DNA of 64,000 nucleotides from CAYULW01 sp964445815 (GTDB lineage: Bacteria; Bacteroidota; Bacteroidia; Flavobacteriales_E; Vicingaceae), in NCBI GenBank assembly GCA_964445815.1, contig CAYULW010000003.1:186001-250000 (forward strand), written 5' to 3'. A model generated the notes under the pieces. It was not told where the DNA came from and did no database searches. It worked only from the letters and a program-made list of their open reading frames with translations. Within the stretch, counting starts at the first letter, position 1; each line of letters begins with the position of its first letter. A program made the position numbers and the translations under genes. This document shows positions 19,265-28,313 of this stretch, piece by piece.

Positions 19265-19274
19265 ATAAATACAG

Positions 19275-21212
19275 ATGAACATGAGAAAATTAATTTTTGT
19301 TTTATTATTCGGTTGGATTGCAGCATTTCAAATGAGTGCTCAGGATGTTTTGACAATAGAGGACGAAAAAATCTCAAAAGAAGAGTTTAAAAGGGTCTAT
19401 TTAAAAAACAATACTGGACAGATTGTAAGCAAAAGCACGGTTGAAGAGTATCTTGATCTTTATATCAATTTTAAGCTTAAGGTAAGAGAAGCAATGGAAA
19501 GAGATATGCATAAAGATCCTGCTTTTCAAAAAGAACTTAATGGTTATCGTTCTCAGCTGGCTCAGCCCTATCTGAGTGAAGGTAGCATGATGGAGCAGCT
19601 TAAAAAAGAAGCCTATGAGCGATTGAAACATGAGGTAAAAGCAAGTCATATACTAATTAAATGCGATGCAAAAGCTAGCCCTGAAGATACCTTGAAAGCA
19701 TACAAAGAAGCTTTGAATATTAAAAAGCGCGCATTGAAAGAGGGCTTTGGTAAAGTCGCCCAAGAAGTTTCTGAAGACCCTTCTGCTAAGCAGAATGCAG
19801 GAAATTTAGGGTATTTCACAGCTTTTTATATGGTATATCCATTTGAATCAGCAGCATACAATACAAAAGTTGGAGAAATTTCTAATCCGGTTCGTACTCG
19901 TTTTGGTTACCATTTAATCAAAGTAGAAGATAAGCGTCCGGCGAATGGAAGCATGACTGCTGCTCATATTTTGATTTCTACAGATCCTGATATTGCAAGC
20001 ACAGAGAATGCAAGAGAAAGAGCCAATGAGATTCATACAAAATTAAGAGAGGGTGAGGATTTTGAAGAATTGGCTGCTCAATTTTCCGATGATTCAAGAA
20101 CAGCGACTAGGGGAGGGGTTTTACCGCCATTTAGTGTTGGAAGAATGGTTAATGAGTTTGAAGAAGCAGCATTTAAACTTGAAAAGGATGGTGCGTATTC
20201 AGTGCCCATAAAAACACAGTATGGCTGGCACATTATAAAGCGAATAAATAAGAGAGAAATTGGTTCTTATGGCAGTATGGAGAAAGAAATAGAGCAAAAG
20301 GTAAAGAAGGATTCCCGATCGAACTTGAATGAAGGTGCGGCCATTAGGAGAATCATGAAAGCTTATGGTTTTGATGAAAACATAAAAGAAAGAGGTGACT
20401 TCTATTCACTTATAGATACAAGTTATTTTGGAAATGCTTGGGATACAACACGTTTTGATAAGCTGAATAAGGAAATGTTTAAAATTGGCAATAAATCAGT
20501 TAATCAGAAAGCATTTGCATCTTACCTGAACAAGAGACAAAGAGTAAGGCCAAGTATCAATAACGTCATTTTTATTAATGATGAGTATAAGGCCTTTAAA
20601 AAAGAAGAGATATTGGCATATAAAGATGCTCAGTTGGAGGATGAATATCCTGAATTTAAGCATTTGATTCAGGAGTATCATGATGGTATTTTGCTGTTTA
20701 ATTTGACTGAAAAAATGGTTTGGAAAAAAGCCATTGAAGACACTCTTGGCTTAGCATCTTTTTATGAGAAGAATAAAGAAAACTATAAATGGGGAGTTAG
20801 AGCAGATGCAGTTATCTTTTCCGCTAAAGACGAGTCGATAGCGAAATCGGCAAAAGAAATGATTAGTGCAGGAAAAGAGCTTGATGAGTTAAGGGAAGAG
20901 ATTAACAGGCCTTCTCAATTGAACTTAAAGACTGAGCAGAAAAAATATGAAAAAGATGAAAACAAGATACTGGATCAGGTAAAGTGGGAAAAAGGCCTCT
21001 CTCAGAATTTGATGGATAATGGACGTGTTAATTTTGTATGGATCAAAGAGATCATTCCGGCTGGTTATAAGACACTTGAAGATTCAAAAGGCATAATTAC
21101 CTCCGACTATCAAGAACATCTTGAAAAGGAATGGATCAGTGAGCTTAGAAAGAAATATAAGTTTGAGGTAAACCAAACTGTACTAGAACAACTTAAATCC
21201 GAGCTTGAATAA
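19275..21212 (+). CDS. Periplasmic peptidyl-prolyl isomerase with two parvulin domains
   Basis: 645 residues with a signal peptide (RKLIFVLLFGWIAAFQMSA, cleavage near QDV); an ATG at 19281 is an equally possible start. The N-terminal helical region resembles the SurA/PpiD chaperone domain. Two parvulin (PpiC) domains follow. The first spans about residues 120-220 (VKASHILIKCDAKASPEDT, NAGNLGYFTAFYMVYPFE, TRFGYHLIKVED). The second spans about 228-325 (TAAHILISTDPDIAS, TRGGVLPPFSVGRMVNEFE, TQYGWHIIKR). The ~320-residue C-terminal part is of unknown fold. It probably assists folding of outer-membrane or T9SS cargo proteins in the periplasm. First of three adjacent chaperone/PPIase genes; its stop is immediately followed by the next start. 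Confidence 0.9.
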   Translation: MNMRKLIFVLLFGWIAAFQMSAQDVLTIEDEKISKEEFKRVYLKNNTGQIVSKSTVEEYLDLYINFKLKVREAMERDMHKDPAFQKELNGYRSQLAQPYLSEGSMMEQLKKEAYERLKHEVKASHILIKCDAKASPEDTLKAYKEALNIKKRALKEGFGKVAQEVSEDPSAKQNAGNLGYFTAFYMVYPFESAAYNTKVGEISNPVRTRFGYHLIKVEDKRPANGSMTAAHILISTDPDIASTENARERANEIHTKLREGEDFEELAAQFSDDSRTATRGGVLPPFSVGRMVNEFEEAAFKLEKDGAYSVPIKTQYGWHIIKRINKREIGSYGSMEKEIEQKVKKDSRSNLNEGAAIRRIMKAYGFDENIKERGDFYSLIDTSYFGNAWDTTRFDKLNKEMFKIGNKSVNQKAFASYLNKRQRVRPSINNVIFINDEYKAFKKEEILAYKDAQLEDEYPEFKHLIQEYHDGILLFNLTEKMVWKKAIEDTLGLASFYEKNKENYKWGVRADAVIFSAKDESIAKSAKEMISAGKELDELREEINRPSQLNLKTEQKKYEKDENKILDQVKWEKGLSQNLMDNGRVNFVWIKEIIPAGYKTLEDSKGIITSDYQEHLEKEWISELRKKYKFEVNQTVLEQLKSELE

Positions 21213-22052
21213 TTGAAGTCGTTCTTATTTTTAATTGCTGTTCTTTTTTTATTCTCTTGTCAATTTTTTGCTGAAACAAAAGATGATGAAGTGGCTCGCG
21301 TTGGTGAAAAATATCTCTCTTTATCCACAATTGTCGATATCACAAAGGACTTGAATAAGGAAGATAGCCTACGGGTAGCTCAAAATTATATTGATAATTG
21401 GATAAAGGAAGAACTCCTCATTCAAAAGGCAATTCAGAATTTAGGTGAAGAGCAATTGGAGTTCGAGCAGCAGTTAGAAGCATATAAAAACTCCTTAATT
21501 ATTTATGCATATGAAAATGAGCTGATCAGGCAGAAATTGGATACAATGGTTACTCAGCATCAGATTGAAGAGTATTATGAAAACAATAAGGAAAATTTTA
21601 TTCTAAGGGAGGATATTATTAGTTGTCAGCTCATTAAATGTAAATTATCTGCTCCTCAACAAGACTCTATCAAATTCTGGATCAATGACGACGAAACAGA
21701 GTCGAATGAAAAGTTGCAAAACTATTGTGTGCAATTTACAATGAGGTGTCATTTAGATATTGAACAATGGATGACACTGAAGGCTCTCAAAGACCTGATG
21801 CCAAAAGGAGTTGAAGAGACCAACTTGAGTTTAATAAATGATGGATATTCTAATTATCAGGACACTCTGGAGTCCTTGCACCTTAACTTAATAAACCTTA
21901 AAAGATCAGGAGACTTGGCACCAATTTCTTATGTTCGTTATCAGATTATAGATATCATAAGAAATAAGAGGAAATTAGAACTCTTAAGTAATGCTAGAAA
22001 TGAAATTTTTGAGGAAGGCACTTTAAAAAAGAAGTATGAAATATACAATTAG
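21213..22052 (+). CDS. SurA-N-like periplasmic chaperone lipoprotein without a PPIase domain
   Basis: 279 residues from a TTG start directly abutting the previous stop; no better start exists. A lipoprotein signal is clear (MKSFLFLIAVLFLFSC, lipobox LFSC). What follows is charged and helical, with the SurA/PpiD N-terminal style pattern AQNYIDNWIKEELLIQKAI near residue 60 and QIEEYYENNKENF near 115. The parvulin catalytic module is absent. It lies between two parvulin genes and overlaps the next by 17 bases, so it may act as their membrane-anchored, non-catalytic partner. This is an inference from position and the N-terminal pattern. Confidence 0.75.
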   Translation: MKSFLFLIAVLFLFSCQFFAETKDDEVARVGEKYLSLSTIVDITKDLNKEDSLRVAQNYIDNWIKEELLIQKAIQNLGEEQLEFEQQLEAYKNSLIIYAYENELIRQKLDTMVTQHQIEEYYENNKENFILREDIISCQLIKCKLSAPQQDSIKFWINDDETESNEKLQNYCVQFTMRCHLDIEQWMTLKALKDLMPKGVEETNLSLINDGYSNYQDTLESLHLNLINLKRSGDLAPISYVRYQIIDIIRNKRKLELLSNARNEIFEEGTLKKKYEIYN

Positions 22053-23379
22053 TTTGATACTCTTCTTAGTAAGCATTTGTAGTTCTTGGTCGCAAAATAC
22101 TGTGCTCGACGAAGTCATTGCAGTAATTGGAGATGAAATTGCAACAAAGGCAGAATTGGAGGCAAAATATTCAAGCCTTTTAAGCCAGTCGGGAGCTGTT
22201 ACAGATCAAACAAAATGTCAGGTGCTAGAAGATATTTTGTATTCGAAATTGCTGCTCAACCAAGCGAAAATAGATAGTGTTGATGTGTCAGACAATCAGG
22301 TAGAAGCTGAAATGGATCGTCGGCTTCGCTACTTTATCTCTCAGATTGGATCAGAGGCTGCAATGGAAGCTTATTACAAAAAGCCCTTATCGAAAATAAA
22401 GGATGAAATGCGCGAATCATTAAGAGAACAATTATTGATTCAAGCTAAACAAAGCGAAATTACTTCGGGAACTCAGGTCACCCCTAAAGAAGTAGAGGAA
22501 TATTACAATAAGATTCCTGAAGACAGTTTACCGTTAATTAATGCAGAGGTTGAAGTCGCACAGATTGTGATCTATGCTCCAACCAGTCAAGCTTCCATAA
22601 AGGAGGTAAAAGACAAGCTGAGAACATACAAGAAGAGGGTTTTGGAAGGTGAAAAATTTGCCACTCTTGCCGTATTGTATTCGGAAGATCAGGGCTCAGC
22701 TGTAAAAGGTGGAGAAATAGGCTTTGTTGGTAAAGCTGAAGTAGAACCGGAGTTTTCAGCAGCTGCATTTGCGTTGAAAGAAGGTCAGGTCTCTCCGATT
22801 GTAAAGACGAGATTTGGCTATCACATCATTCAACTCATTGAACGTCGGGGTAATAAGGTCAATGTAAGGCATATTCTGCTTAAACCTAAGTTAGATCCAA
22901 TCAGTATGGAAAAGGCTAAGTCAAGATTGGATTCAGTTGCTCGACTAGTTGAAAAAGACTCAATGACTTTTACTTTGGCTGCAAAGCTTTATTCACAGCA
23001 CGAAGAGACGAATAAGAGCGGCGGTATAATTGTTAATCCATATACCGCCTCTTCAATGTATCCGATGGACGATTTAGATCCCAGCTTATTCTTTGTAATT
23101 GACAAGATGGAAGAAGGAGAGATTTCGGCACCGGTTCAAATTCAAGATCCAAGGAGTAAGCCGGGTTACAGAATTGTAAAGTTGGTGAAACGCACTAAAC
23201 CTCATCAGGCCAATTTGAAAGATGATTATCAAAAAATAAAATCAGCAGCATTATCAGAGAAGGAACAAAAAATTCTTGAAAAATGGATGGTAAGAGCAGT
23301 AGATCGCACTTACATTAAAATCGATGAAGAGTACTTGGGAGGATGTAAATTACAACAAAACTGGTTAAAGACCCCTTAA
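22036..23379 (+). CDS. SurA-like periplasmic peptidyl-prolyl isomerase
   Basis: 447 residues with a signal peptide (MKYTISLILFLVSICSSWSQ). The SurA-type N-terminal chaperone domain begins VLDEVIAVIGDEIATKAELE. Two parvulin modules follow: near residues 175-275 (EVAQIVIYAPTSQAS, VKGGEIGFVGKAEVEPEF, TRFGYHIIQLIERRG) and 278-385 (VNVRHILLKPKLDP, GYRIVKLVKRTKPH). The domain order is that of SurA, which escorts outer-membrane proteins across the periplasm. It is third in the chaperone trio and starts inside the end of the preceding gene. The name surA is not assigned because Bacteroidota have several paralogues. Confidence 0.9.
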   Translation: MKYTISLILFLVSICSSWSQNTVLDEVIAVIGDEIATKAELEAKYSSLLSQSGAVTDQTKCQVLEDILYSKLLLNQAKIDSVDVSDNQVEAEMDRRLRYFISQIGSEAAMEAYYKKPLSKIKDEMRESLREQLLIQAKQSEITSGTQVTPKEVEEYYNKIPEDSLPLINAEVEVAQIVIYAPTSQASIKEVKDKLRTYKKRVLEGEKFATLAVLYSEDQGSAVKGGEIGFVGKAEVEPEFSAAAFALKEGQVSPIVKTRFGYHIIQLIERRGNKVNVRHILLKPKLDPISMEKAKSRLDSVARLVEKDSMTFTLAAKLYSQHEETNKSGGIIVNPYTASSMYPMDDLDPSLFFVIDKMEEGEISAPVQIQDPRSKPGYRIVKLVKRTKPHQANLKDDYQKIKSAALSEKEQKILEKWMVRAVDRTYIKIDEEYLGGCKLQQNWLKTP

Positions 23380-23381
23380 AG

Positions 23382-24347
23382 ATGAATCAATATAAATCGG
23401 ATGTAGAGGCAGTAGATGCTTTGGTAAAAAAGTACAATGAGTTGAATCAAGAGATTGAGAAAGTCATTGTAGGTCAAAAAGAGGTCATTAAAGATTTGTT
23501 GATTTCTATATTTAGCAACGGCCACTGTTTATTGGTTGGAGTACCCGGATTGGCGAAAACTTTACTGGTGAACACCATCTCTGAAACTTTAGGTTTGAGT
23601 TTTAATAGAATTCAGTTTACACCCGATTTAATGCCTTCGGACATTATTGGATCTGAAATACTTGATGAAAGTCGCAACTTTAGATTTATAAAAGGCCCCT
23701 TGTTTTCAAACCTCATTCTCGCTGATGAGATCAACAGAACACCGCCTAAAACGCAATCAGCTTTATTAGAAGCCATGCAAGAAAAGTCCATAACGACGGG
23801 AGGAAAGAGATATGAGCTTCCTCAACCATTTTTTGTCTTGGCCACTCAAAACCCCATTGAGCAAGAAGGAACCTATCCTTTGCCTGAAGCTCAATTGGAT
23901 CGTTTCATGTTTAACATCTGGTTAGACTATCCATCTTTTGAAGAAGAGGTGAATATTGTGAAGAATACGACCGGTAACCTTGAACAAAAAGTTAATCAAG
24001 TGATGGATGGAGAAGAAATTAGCTTCTTTCAGAGCTTGATTAGAAAAATTCCTATCGCAGATAATGTTTTAGAATATGCTGTAAAGCTAGCAGCCTCAAC
24101 ACGACCGGATGAAGAGTGGTCTCCAGACTTGGTTAAATCGTTCTTGAGCTGGGGAGCCGGACCAAGAGCATCTCAATATTTAGTAGTTGGTGCAAAATGT
24201 CATGCGGCAATTAATGGGAAATACTCACCTGATATTGAAGATGTGAAAGCAGTTGCTTTACCGATTTTGAGACATCGAATTGTTAGAAATTACAAAGCAG
24301 AAGCAGAAGGCTATTCGGTGGACAGAATTATTAAAGAATTGCTCTAA
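23382..24347 (+). CDS. MoxR family AAA+ ATPase
   Basis: 321 residues, normal family length. Walker A GVPGLAKTLLVNTI lies near residue 54 and FTPDLMPSDIIGSEI near 80. Walker B LILADEINRTPPKTQSALLEAMQE follows near 112, sensor-1 FVLATQNPIEQEGTYPLPEAQ near 150, and LDRFMFNIWLDYPS near 172. MoxR ATPases act as chaperones that mature or activate partner complexes, often with von Willebrand-type proteins encoded beside them. No such DUF58/VWA genes follow here: the next gene is on the other strand. It starts 2 bases after the SurA-like gene, so it is co-transcribed with the periplasmic chaperones. Confidence 0.93.
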   Translation: MNQYKSDVEAVDALVKKYNELNQEIEKVIVGQKEVIKDLLISIFSNGHCLLVGVPGLAKTLLVNTISETLGLSFNRIQFTPDLMPSDIIGSEILDESRNFRFIKGPLFSNLILADEINRTPPKTQSALLEAMQEKSITTGGKRYELPQPFFVLATQNPIEQEGTYPLPEAQLDRFMFNIWLDYPSFEEEVNIVKNTTGNLEQKVNQVMDGEEISFFQSLIRKIPIADNVLEYAVKLAASTRPDEEWSPDLVKSFLSWGAGPRASQYLVVGAKCHAAINGKYSPDIEDVKAVALPILRHRIVRNYKAEAEGYSVDRIIKELL

Positions 24348-25276
24348 TTCGGACTGTATATCGGTTGATCTTTTTTGATGATCTTCTTATCGTATTTAAA
24401 GTCGCTTTTCTTTTTTTGGCTGCCTTTGTCAGCATCAATATCGGCAAGATACCTCCAAAAGTCGCCGTTCCAGTCATAAGCGTCAAAACTCAAATCTGCT
24501 CCATAATATTCATAAACTCCTTCAAGTTGAGAAGAGGGAGGGGAGAGGTGATCAAATTTGATTCGGTTTAGTGTCTCATCGTATTTCAAAATCATTTTAT
24601 TTTCATTGCCATACTCAAACAATACTCTTGTCTTGGTGGCCAAATTAGATTTAAATATAGCTGCACCAAATCGAGGTATTCCTTCTTTGTTAATTGAGAT
24701 CACATCTATTCTTTTTCGATTGGTCAACACCGTATTTCCATCCCACATTAAAAGCGTATAAAAAGTTTGGAAACGGTTTTTTGTTGTGATGATGTCATAA
24801 ATAAGACCCGGAAACCATGTATAGGCTTCAGTTATAGACTCTTCATTTAAAGAGTCTTTAGACAAGGGGCTAAAAAATTTAAACTGCTCAGGCAAGCCGG
24901 TTTTTAGATCCAAAATGCCACACTCATAATCAAAAGTTCCATTTCTATAAGGGATATTCCAGTTGAACAATTTAAAGCTGGAATCTGATGGGACTAAAAC
25001 AGATAAGCTTTTGATGGCACTAAAATCATGCGTTTTTGCTTCTTTCTTATTTAATTCTTTGAGAAGTAGATGCCTAAGTTGTTGATTGAGTTGTTTTTTG
25101 GTAGAGTCTTTCTGAGCATTCAATAAACGAAAGGCCAACTCTTCTATCGCCTCATCATCAATATGCTTGTCTTCATTTACCTCCACCGTTTTAAGCCCAA
25201 CATATTGTTGTGCTTGACTTTCTCCAATCAGACATAGAAATAAAAGAAAAAAGGCAGTTCTCAATGCGTTCATCAT
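24344..25276 (-). CDS. Secreted protein of unknown function
   Basis: 310 residues with a signal peptide (ALRTAFFLLFLCLIGESQA, then QQY). An ATG directly downstream of the first makes the start ambiguous by one codon. A charged helical segment (about residues 35-80) precedes a beta-rich region with YRNGTFDYECGILDLKTG, YTWFPGLIYDIITTKNRFQ, YTLLMWDGNTVLTNRKRID and VFEYGNENKMILKYDE-like strands, ending in a lysine-rich tail. I recognise it only as the kind of conserved exported protein found in Bacteroidota; no enzymatic motif is seen. It converges on the MoxR gene, the two stop codons overlapping in the tetramer CTAA. Confidence 0.6.
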   Translation of the reverse strand: MMNALRTAFFLLFLCLIGESQAQQYVGLKTVEVNEDKHIDDEAIEELAFRLLNAQKDSTKKQLNQQLRHLLLKELNKKEAKTHDFSAIKSLSVLVPSDSSFKLFNWNIPYRNGTFDYECGILDLKTGLPEQFKFFSPLSKDSLNEESITEAYTWFPGLIYDIITTKNRFQTFYTLLMWDGNTVLTNRKRIDVISINKEGIPRFGAAIFKSNLATKTRVLFEYGNENKMILKYDETLNRIKFDHLSPPSSQLEGVYEYYGADLSFDAYDWNGDFWRYLADIDADKGSQKKKSDFKYDKKIIKKDQPIYSPN

Positions 25277-25316
25277 TCAAAACTACCAAACAAAAAATAC
25301 ACCATTTTAGTGTAAA

Positions 25317-25661
25317 CTAATGCATAATTTCTTTTTTCGCCGTTAATTGCTCTTCCGATTCCCTGATGTCGGGATCATCAACGCAGCAATCTACAGGACA
25401 AACCGCTGCGCATTGCGGTTCATCATGAAACCCAACACATTCAGTACACTTATCAGGAACAATGTAATAATAATCCAAACTTACCGGTTCATTTTCCTGA
25501 TCAGCGTTTTTACTTTCTCCATTGATGAGGTTAAAATCTCCCGATAGATTTGTTCCATCAGAATATCTCCACTCTTCTCCTCCTTCATATATAGCATTGT
25601 TAGGACACTCCGGTTCACAGGCTCCACAATTAATGCATTCATCTGTTATTATTATTGCCAT
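25317..25661 (-). CDS. Ferredoxin with two [4Fe-4S] clusters (Alvin-like arrangement)
   Basis: 114 residues. The first cluster motif is CINCGACEPECP (C-x2-C-x2-C-x3-CP). The second is CTECVGFHDEPQCAAVCP (C-x2-C-x8-C-x3-CP), the widened spacing known from Allochromatium-type ferredoxins with unusually low-potential clusters. About 50 residues separate the two motifs, more than in compact bacterial ferredoxins, and an acidic tail follows. The role is cytoplasmic electron transfer. It is divergent from the acyl-CoA reductase gene across a 97-bp shared promoter region, and the same pairing is, from memory, seen in other Bacteroidota. A direct functional link between the two is inference. Confidence 0.93.
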   Translation of the reverse strand: MAIIITDECINCGACEPECPNNAIYEGGEEWRYSDGTNLSGDFNLINGESKNADQENEPVSLDYYYIVPDKCTECVGFHDEPQCAAVCPVDCCVDDPDIRESEEQLTAKKEIMH

Positions 25662-25687
25662 TTAGCTCTATTTAGTTAGTACCTTTG
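25655..25687 (+). promoter_or_regulatory. Candidate promoter of the acyl-CoA reductase gene (TTG-N22-TACCTTTG)
   Basis: TTG at 25655-25657 and an exact -7 box TACCTTTG at 25680-25687 are separated by 22 bases, within the Bacteroidota range. The start codon follows 71 bases later. The -33 element overlaps the first codons of the divergent ferredoxin gene, so the two units may interfere. Confidence 0.4.
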
Positions 25688-25728
25688 CCACTTCAAACAA
25701 AAGATGACTGGCAAATGTTTAGTCATGT

Positions 25729-25736
25729 CAAAATTA
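25729..25736 (-). promoter_or_regulatory. Candidate -7 box (TAATTTTG) of the ferredoxin gene
   Basis: On the - strand this is an exact TAnnTTTG match, 67 bases before the ferredoxin ATG. No TTG at the expected -33 spacing. With the box on the other strand it would give overlapping, divergent leaders. Confidence 0.35.
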
Positions 25737-25758
25737 GTGTTTCTTCTACTATTTTTTT

Positions 25759-26799
25759 ATGACATCTCAAGAGAATATTACCCTACTTCAAGAACTTCGA
25801 AAACAGTTTGAACGACTTCTTGTGTCTATTGAACAGATAGATGAAGAACATGGTAAAGAAGATGAATTACGAGCAATACTTCAGTTGGCTCAGCAAAAGA
25901 ATCCTTGGTTTACCTTGGGTGCAGTAAAATCAGCTACTGAATCTTGGGTTCAGGCTTTGAATGACAAAGACATTGAAAAATGGACAAGAACAATCCGGGT
26001 GTCACCAAAAATTAGTGATGTTGGAGTCATCATGGCAGGCAATATCCCATTTGTTGGTTTGCATGATGCACTTTCCGTTTTATTGACCGGCCATCAATTA
26101 AGAGCTAAATTGTCTTCTAAGGATGAGGTGTTAATGTCTTGGATCTTAAAGGAGATCGGAGAAAAAATATCAACATTTCAGAATAGAGTAACAATCAATG
26201 AACCTTTGAAGGGCATTGACTATTTGATTGCTACTGGTACAGATAATAGCGCTCGATATTTTGAATCTTATTTTAAAGAAGTGCCAAAGATTATTCGAAA
26301 AAATAGAACCTCTTTGGCCGTATTAGATGGAAACGAATCTGACCAAGATTTAAGATGTTTGGCGGATGATGTCTTTTTGTATTTTGGTTTGGGCTGTCGA
26401 AATGTGACAAAAGTCTATTTGCCCGAAAACTACGATTTGGATCAATTGTTTAATGCTTTCTTCTCTTATCAGGATGTCATTAATCATCATAAGTATGCCA
26501 ATAATTATGACTACAATAAGGCCGTTTATTTGTTGAACAAAGTAGAATTGATAGAAAACGGTTTTTTGTTGATGAAAGAAGATCAAGGCTTACACTCTCC
26601 TCTTGCCGTGCTATTTTATGAGTTTTACAATGACTCTGCTCTTTTGAATAAATCATTGAAGGATCAATCGGAATCTATTCAATGTGTGGTCTCTAATTTT
26701 TGGGATGGTGCGGTAAAATTTGGAGAGGCTCAACAACCAAAATTATGGGATTATGCAGATGGCATCAATACCATTGAATTCCTATCGTCTAGGGCTTAA
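25759..26799 (+). CDS. Acyl-CoA reductase (LuxC-like, aldehyde dehydrogenase superfamily)
   Basis: 346 residues. Matches the acyl-CoA reductase/LuxC group: VGVIMAGNIPFVGLHDALSV near residue 92 (nucleotide-binding start), LIATGTDNSARYFESYF near 155, FLYFGLGCRNVTKVYLPE near 208 with the candidate catalytic Cys, and HHKYANNYDYNKAV near 240. These enzymes reduce activated fatty acids to aldehydes with NADPH. No lux genes are nearby, so luminescence is not implied. The 3' end overlaps the convergent beta-helix lipoprotein gene by 11 bases. The physiological product in Bacteroidota is not known to me. Confidence 0.85.
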   Translation: MTSQENITLLQELRKQFERLLVSIEQIDEEHGKEDELRAILQLAQQKNPWFTLGAVKSATESWVQALNDKDIEKWTRTIRVSPKISDVGVIMAGNIPFVGLHDALSVLLTGHQLRAKLSSKDEVLMSWILKEIGEKISTFQNRVTINEPLKGIDYLIATGTDNSARYFESYFKEVPKIIRKNRTSLAVLDGNESDQDLRCLADDVFLYFGLGCRNVTKVYLPENYDLDQLFNAFFSYQDVINHHKYANNYDYNKAVYLLNKVELIENGFLLMKEDQGLHSPLAVLFYEFYNDSALLNKSLKDQSESIQCVVSNFWDGAVKFGEAQQPKLWDYADGINTIEFLSSRA

Positions 26800-28282
26800 A
26801 TTCATAGGCTCCGAGATCAGGGCCATTGTCAACAGTCCTGTCTTCACCTTTTATGTCGTTCCTTACTTGGTTGGCAATAATACTATTGCCGGCATCAATG
26901 GCTGCTGAGGTTTCATTCAAACTAAAATCTTGAAGACCAATGTCTAAAAACAAATTTCCGGGATTGACAATCATGTCTTTGAATTGACTGGTGTCATTGA
27001 GGTTTTTTGTGCTTTTAATGGCAACGCTTCTGAAATCTAAATTAATGCTACCGTTATTGATTACTTCAGTTTCAAACTCATCGGCCTTATCTCCGTCAAT
27101 AATGGAATTATACACCTGAACATTGGGGGGGGAAACAATTTGAAGACCAAGAGCATTAACAACCGAGTTTTGTACAAAGAAAGAAGGTGTTTCTCTGCTT
27201 GCTTTATTAAAATAATTGGCAAAAGTGCAATGCACAAACTGATAGTTACCATATGATTGAATGGCCACATTGTATTCACCACAATTACTAATGACCGTAT
27301 TTTGCATGGCAACGTTAAAGATGTTAGTCAATAAACCGAATCCGGAGCAATTGTCTATGATGGTATTCCTAACAAGTAAATTTCCAATGTTATTCGTGTC
27401 AGGCACTTCAAATGGTATTGCTTCGGCTTGAATACCAATAAATCCATTTTTAATAATGGCATAATTGATCTCATTTTGACCGCCATTATTGATCCATATG
27501 CGATCCCATTGCCCGGGACGATCTTCAAAGCCGGGTTCTAATCGGTCACCTTGAAAAACAACCGGTTTATCTTTCGTGCCGTTGACCTTTAAATTTCCAC
27601 CATGATACACCCATAAACCTCCACCGGGATGAAAGTGTACTTGTGTGCCGGCATTAATGTTTAACACATCAAGACTGTCAATAAAGACATATCCATAAAT
27701 GACAATAGGTAAGCTATCAGTCCATGTCACATTTACTGGAGGTCTGGAGAGATCATCGCAAGGACCTTTTAGTCCATTTGGCCCAGTTAAACAACTAATA
27801 TCCGGTAGGTTTCTAAAGAATCGAGTAGGTGTATAATAAATAGCATTTTGCCCCCAGGCGACCAAGCGCACATTTTGAACATTCCCATTAGTAGAAAAGC
27901 TAATGGCATCTTCAATAACGAAAGGGTTAAGTTGATTACTTGGATCAACAGTTACTTCTATAAAAATAAACATGCTGTCCTCGGCGGCAATCTCTACATC
28001 TCTGTGAATTACACCGGGTTGCCCGTCTACATTTATTCTAAAATTCGATTGATTGCCTTTTAGTAATTGTATGCTTGAAATGCGGATGGCCTCCTTATGA
28101 GGATTATAAACCCTAATGTTTTTCGTGACTGAACCTATGGTAGTGAATACGGTATCAAAAGCAATGCTGTCTGCCGAGAAGGCCAGTTTAGCTGAAGAGT
28201 CTGTAATGAAGTCATCATCTCTTCGGCAGGAAGAAAGAATAAACAAGAGTGCTACAAAGAAGAAAAATAAGTGTCGACCCAT
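26789..28282 (-). CDS. Surface lipoprotein with right-handed beta-helix
   Basis: 497 residues. The lipoprotein signal is MGRHLFFFFVALLFILSSC (lipobox ILSSC) with CRRDDD at the mature N-terminus. Residues ~35-145 look like an immunoglobulin-like domain (AFDTVFTTIGSVTKNIRVYN). Residues ~150-470 have short repetitive strands with Asn ladders typical of a parallel beta-helix: NEINYAIIKNGFIGIQAEA, LLVRNTIIDNCSGFG, MQNTVISNCGEYNVAIQ. The C-terminal motif AIDAGNS...DNGPDLGAYEF is the 'choice-of-anchor'-type end of such helices. It probably sits in the outer membrane facing the periplasm or the outside; a polysaccharide-binding or -cleaving role is possible but unproven. Confidence 0.85.
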   Translation of the reverse strand: MGRHLFFFFVALLFILSSCRRDDDFITDSSAKLAFSADSIAFDTVFTTIGSVTKNIRVYNPHKEAIRISSIQLLKGNQSNFRINVDGQPGVIHRDVEIAAEDSMFIFIEVTVDPSNQLNPFVIEDAISFSTNGNVQNVRLVAWGQNAIYYTPTRFFRNLPDISCLTGPNGLKGPCDDLSRPPVNVTWTDSLPIVIYGYVFIDSLDVLNINAGTQVHFHPGGGLWVYHGGNLKVNGTKDKPVVFQGDRLEPGFEDRPGQWDRIWINNGGQNEINYAIIKNGFIGIQAEAIPFEVPDTNNIGNLLVRNTIIDNCSGFGLLTNIFNVAMQNTVISNCGEYNVAIQSYGNYQFVHCTFANYFNKASRETPSFFVQNSVVNALGLQIVSPPNVQVYNSIIDGDKADEFETEVINNGSINLDFRSVAIKSTKNLNDTSQFKDMIVNPGNLFLDIGLQDFSLNETSAAIDAGNSIIANQVRNDIKGEDRTVDNGPDLGAYEFKP

Positions 28283-28286
28283 TTGG

Positions 28287-28294
28287 CAAAGATA
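28287..28294 (-). promoter_or_regulatory. -7 box (TATCTTTG) of the beta-helix lipoprotein gene
   Basis: Exact TAnnTTTG match on the - strand ending 4 bases before the ATG at 28282, again predicting a leaderless or near-leaderless transcript. No matching -33 TTG. Confidence 0.4.
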
Positions 28295-28313
28295 TACAGT
28301 CGAAACCTTTATT

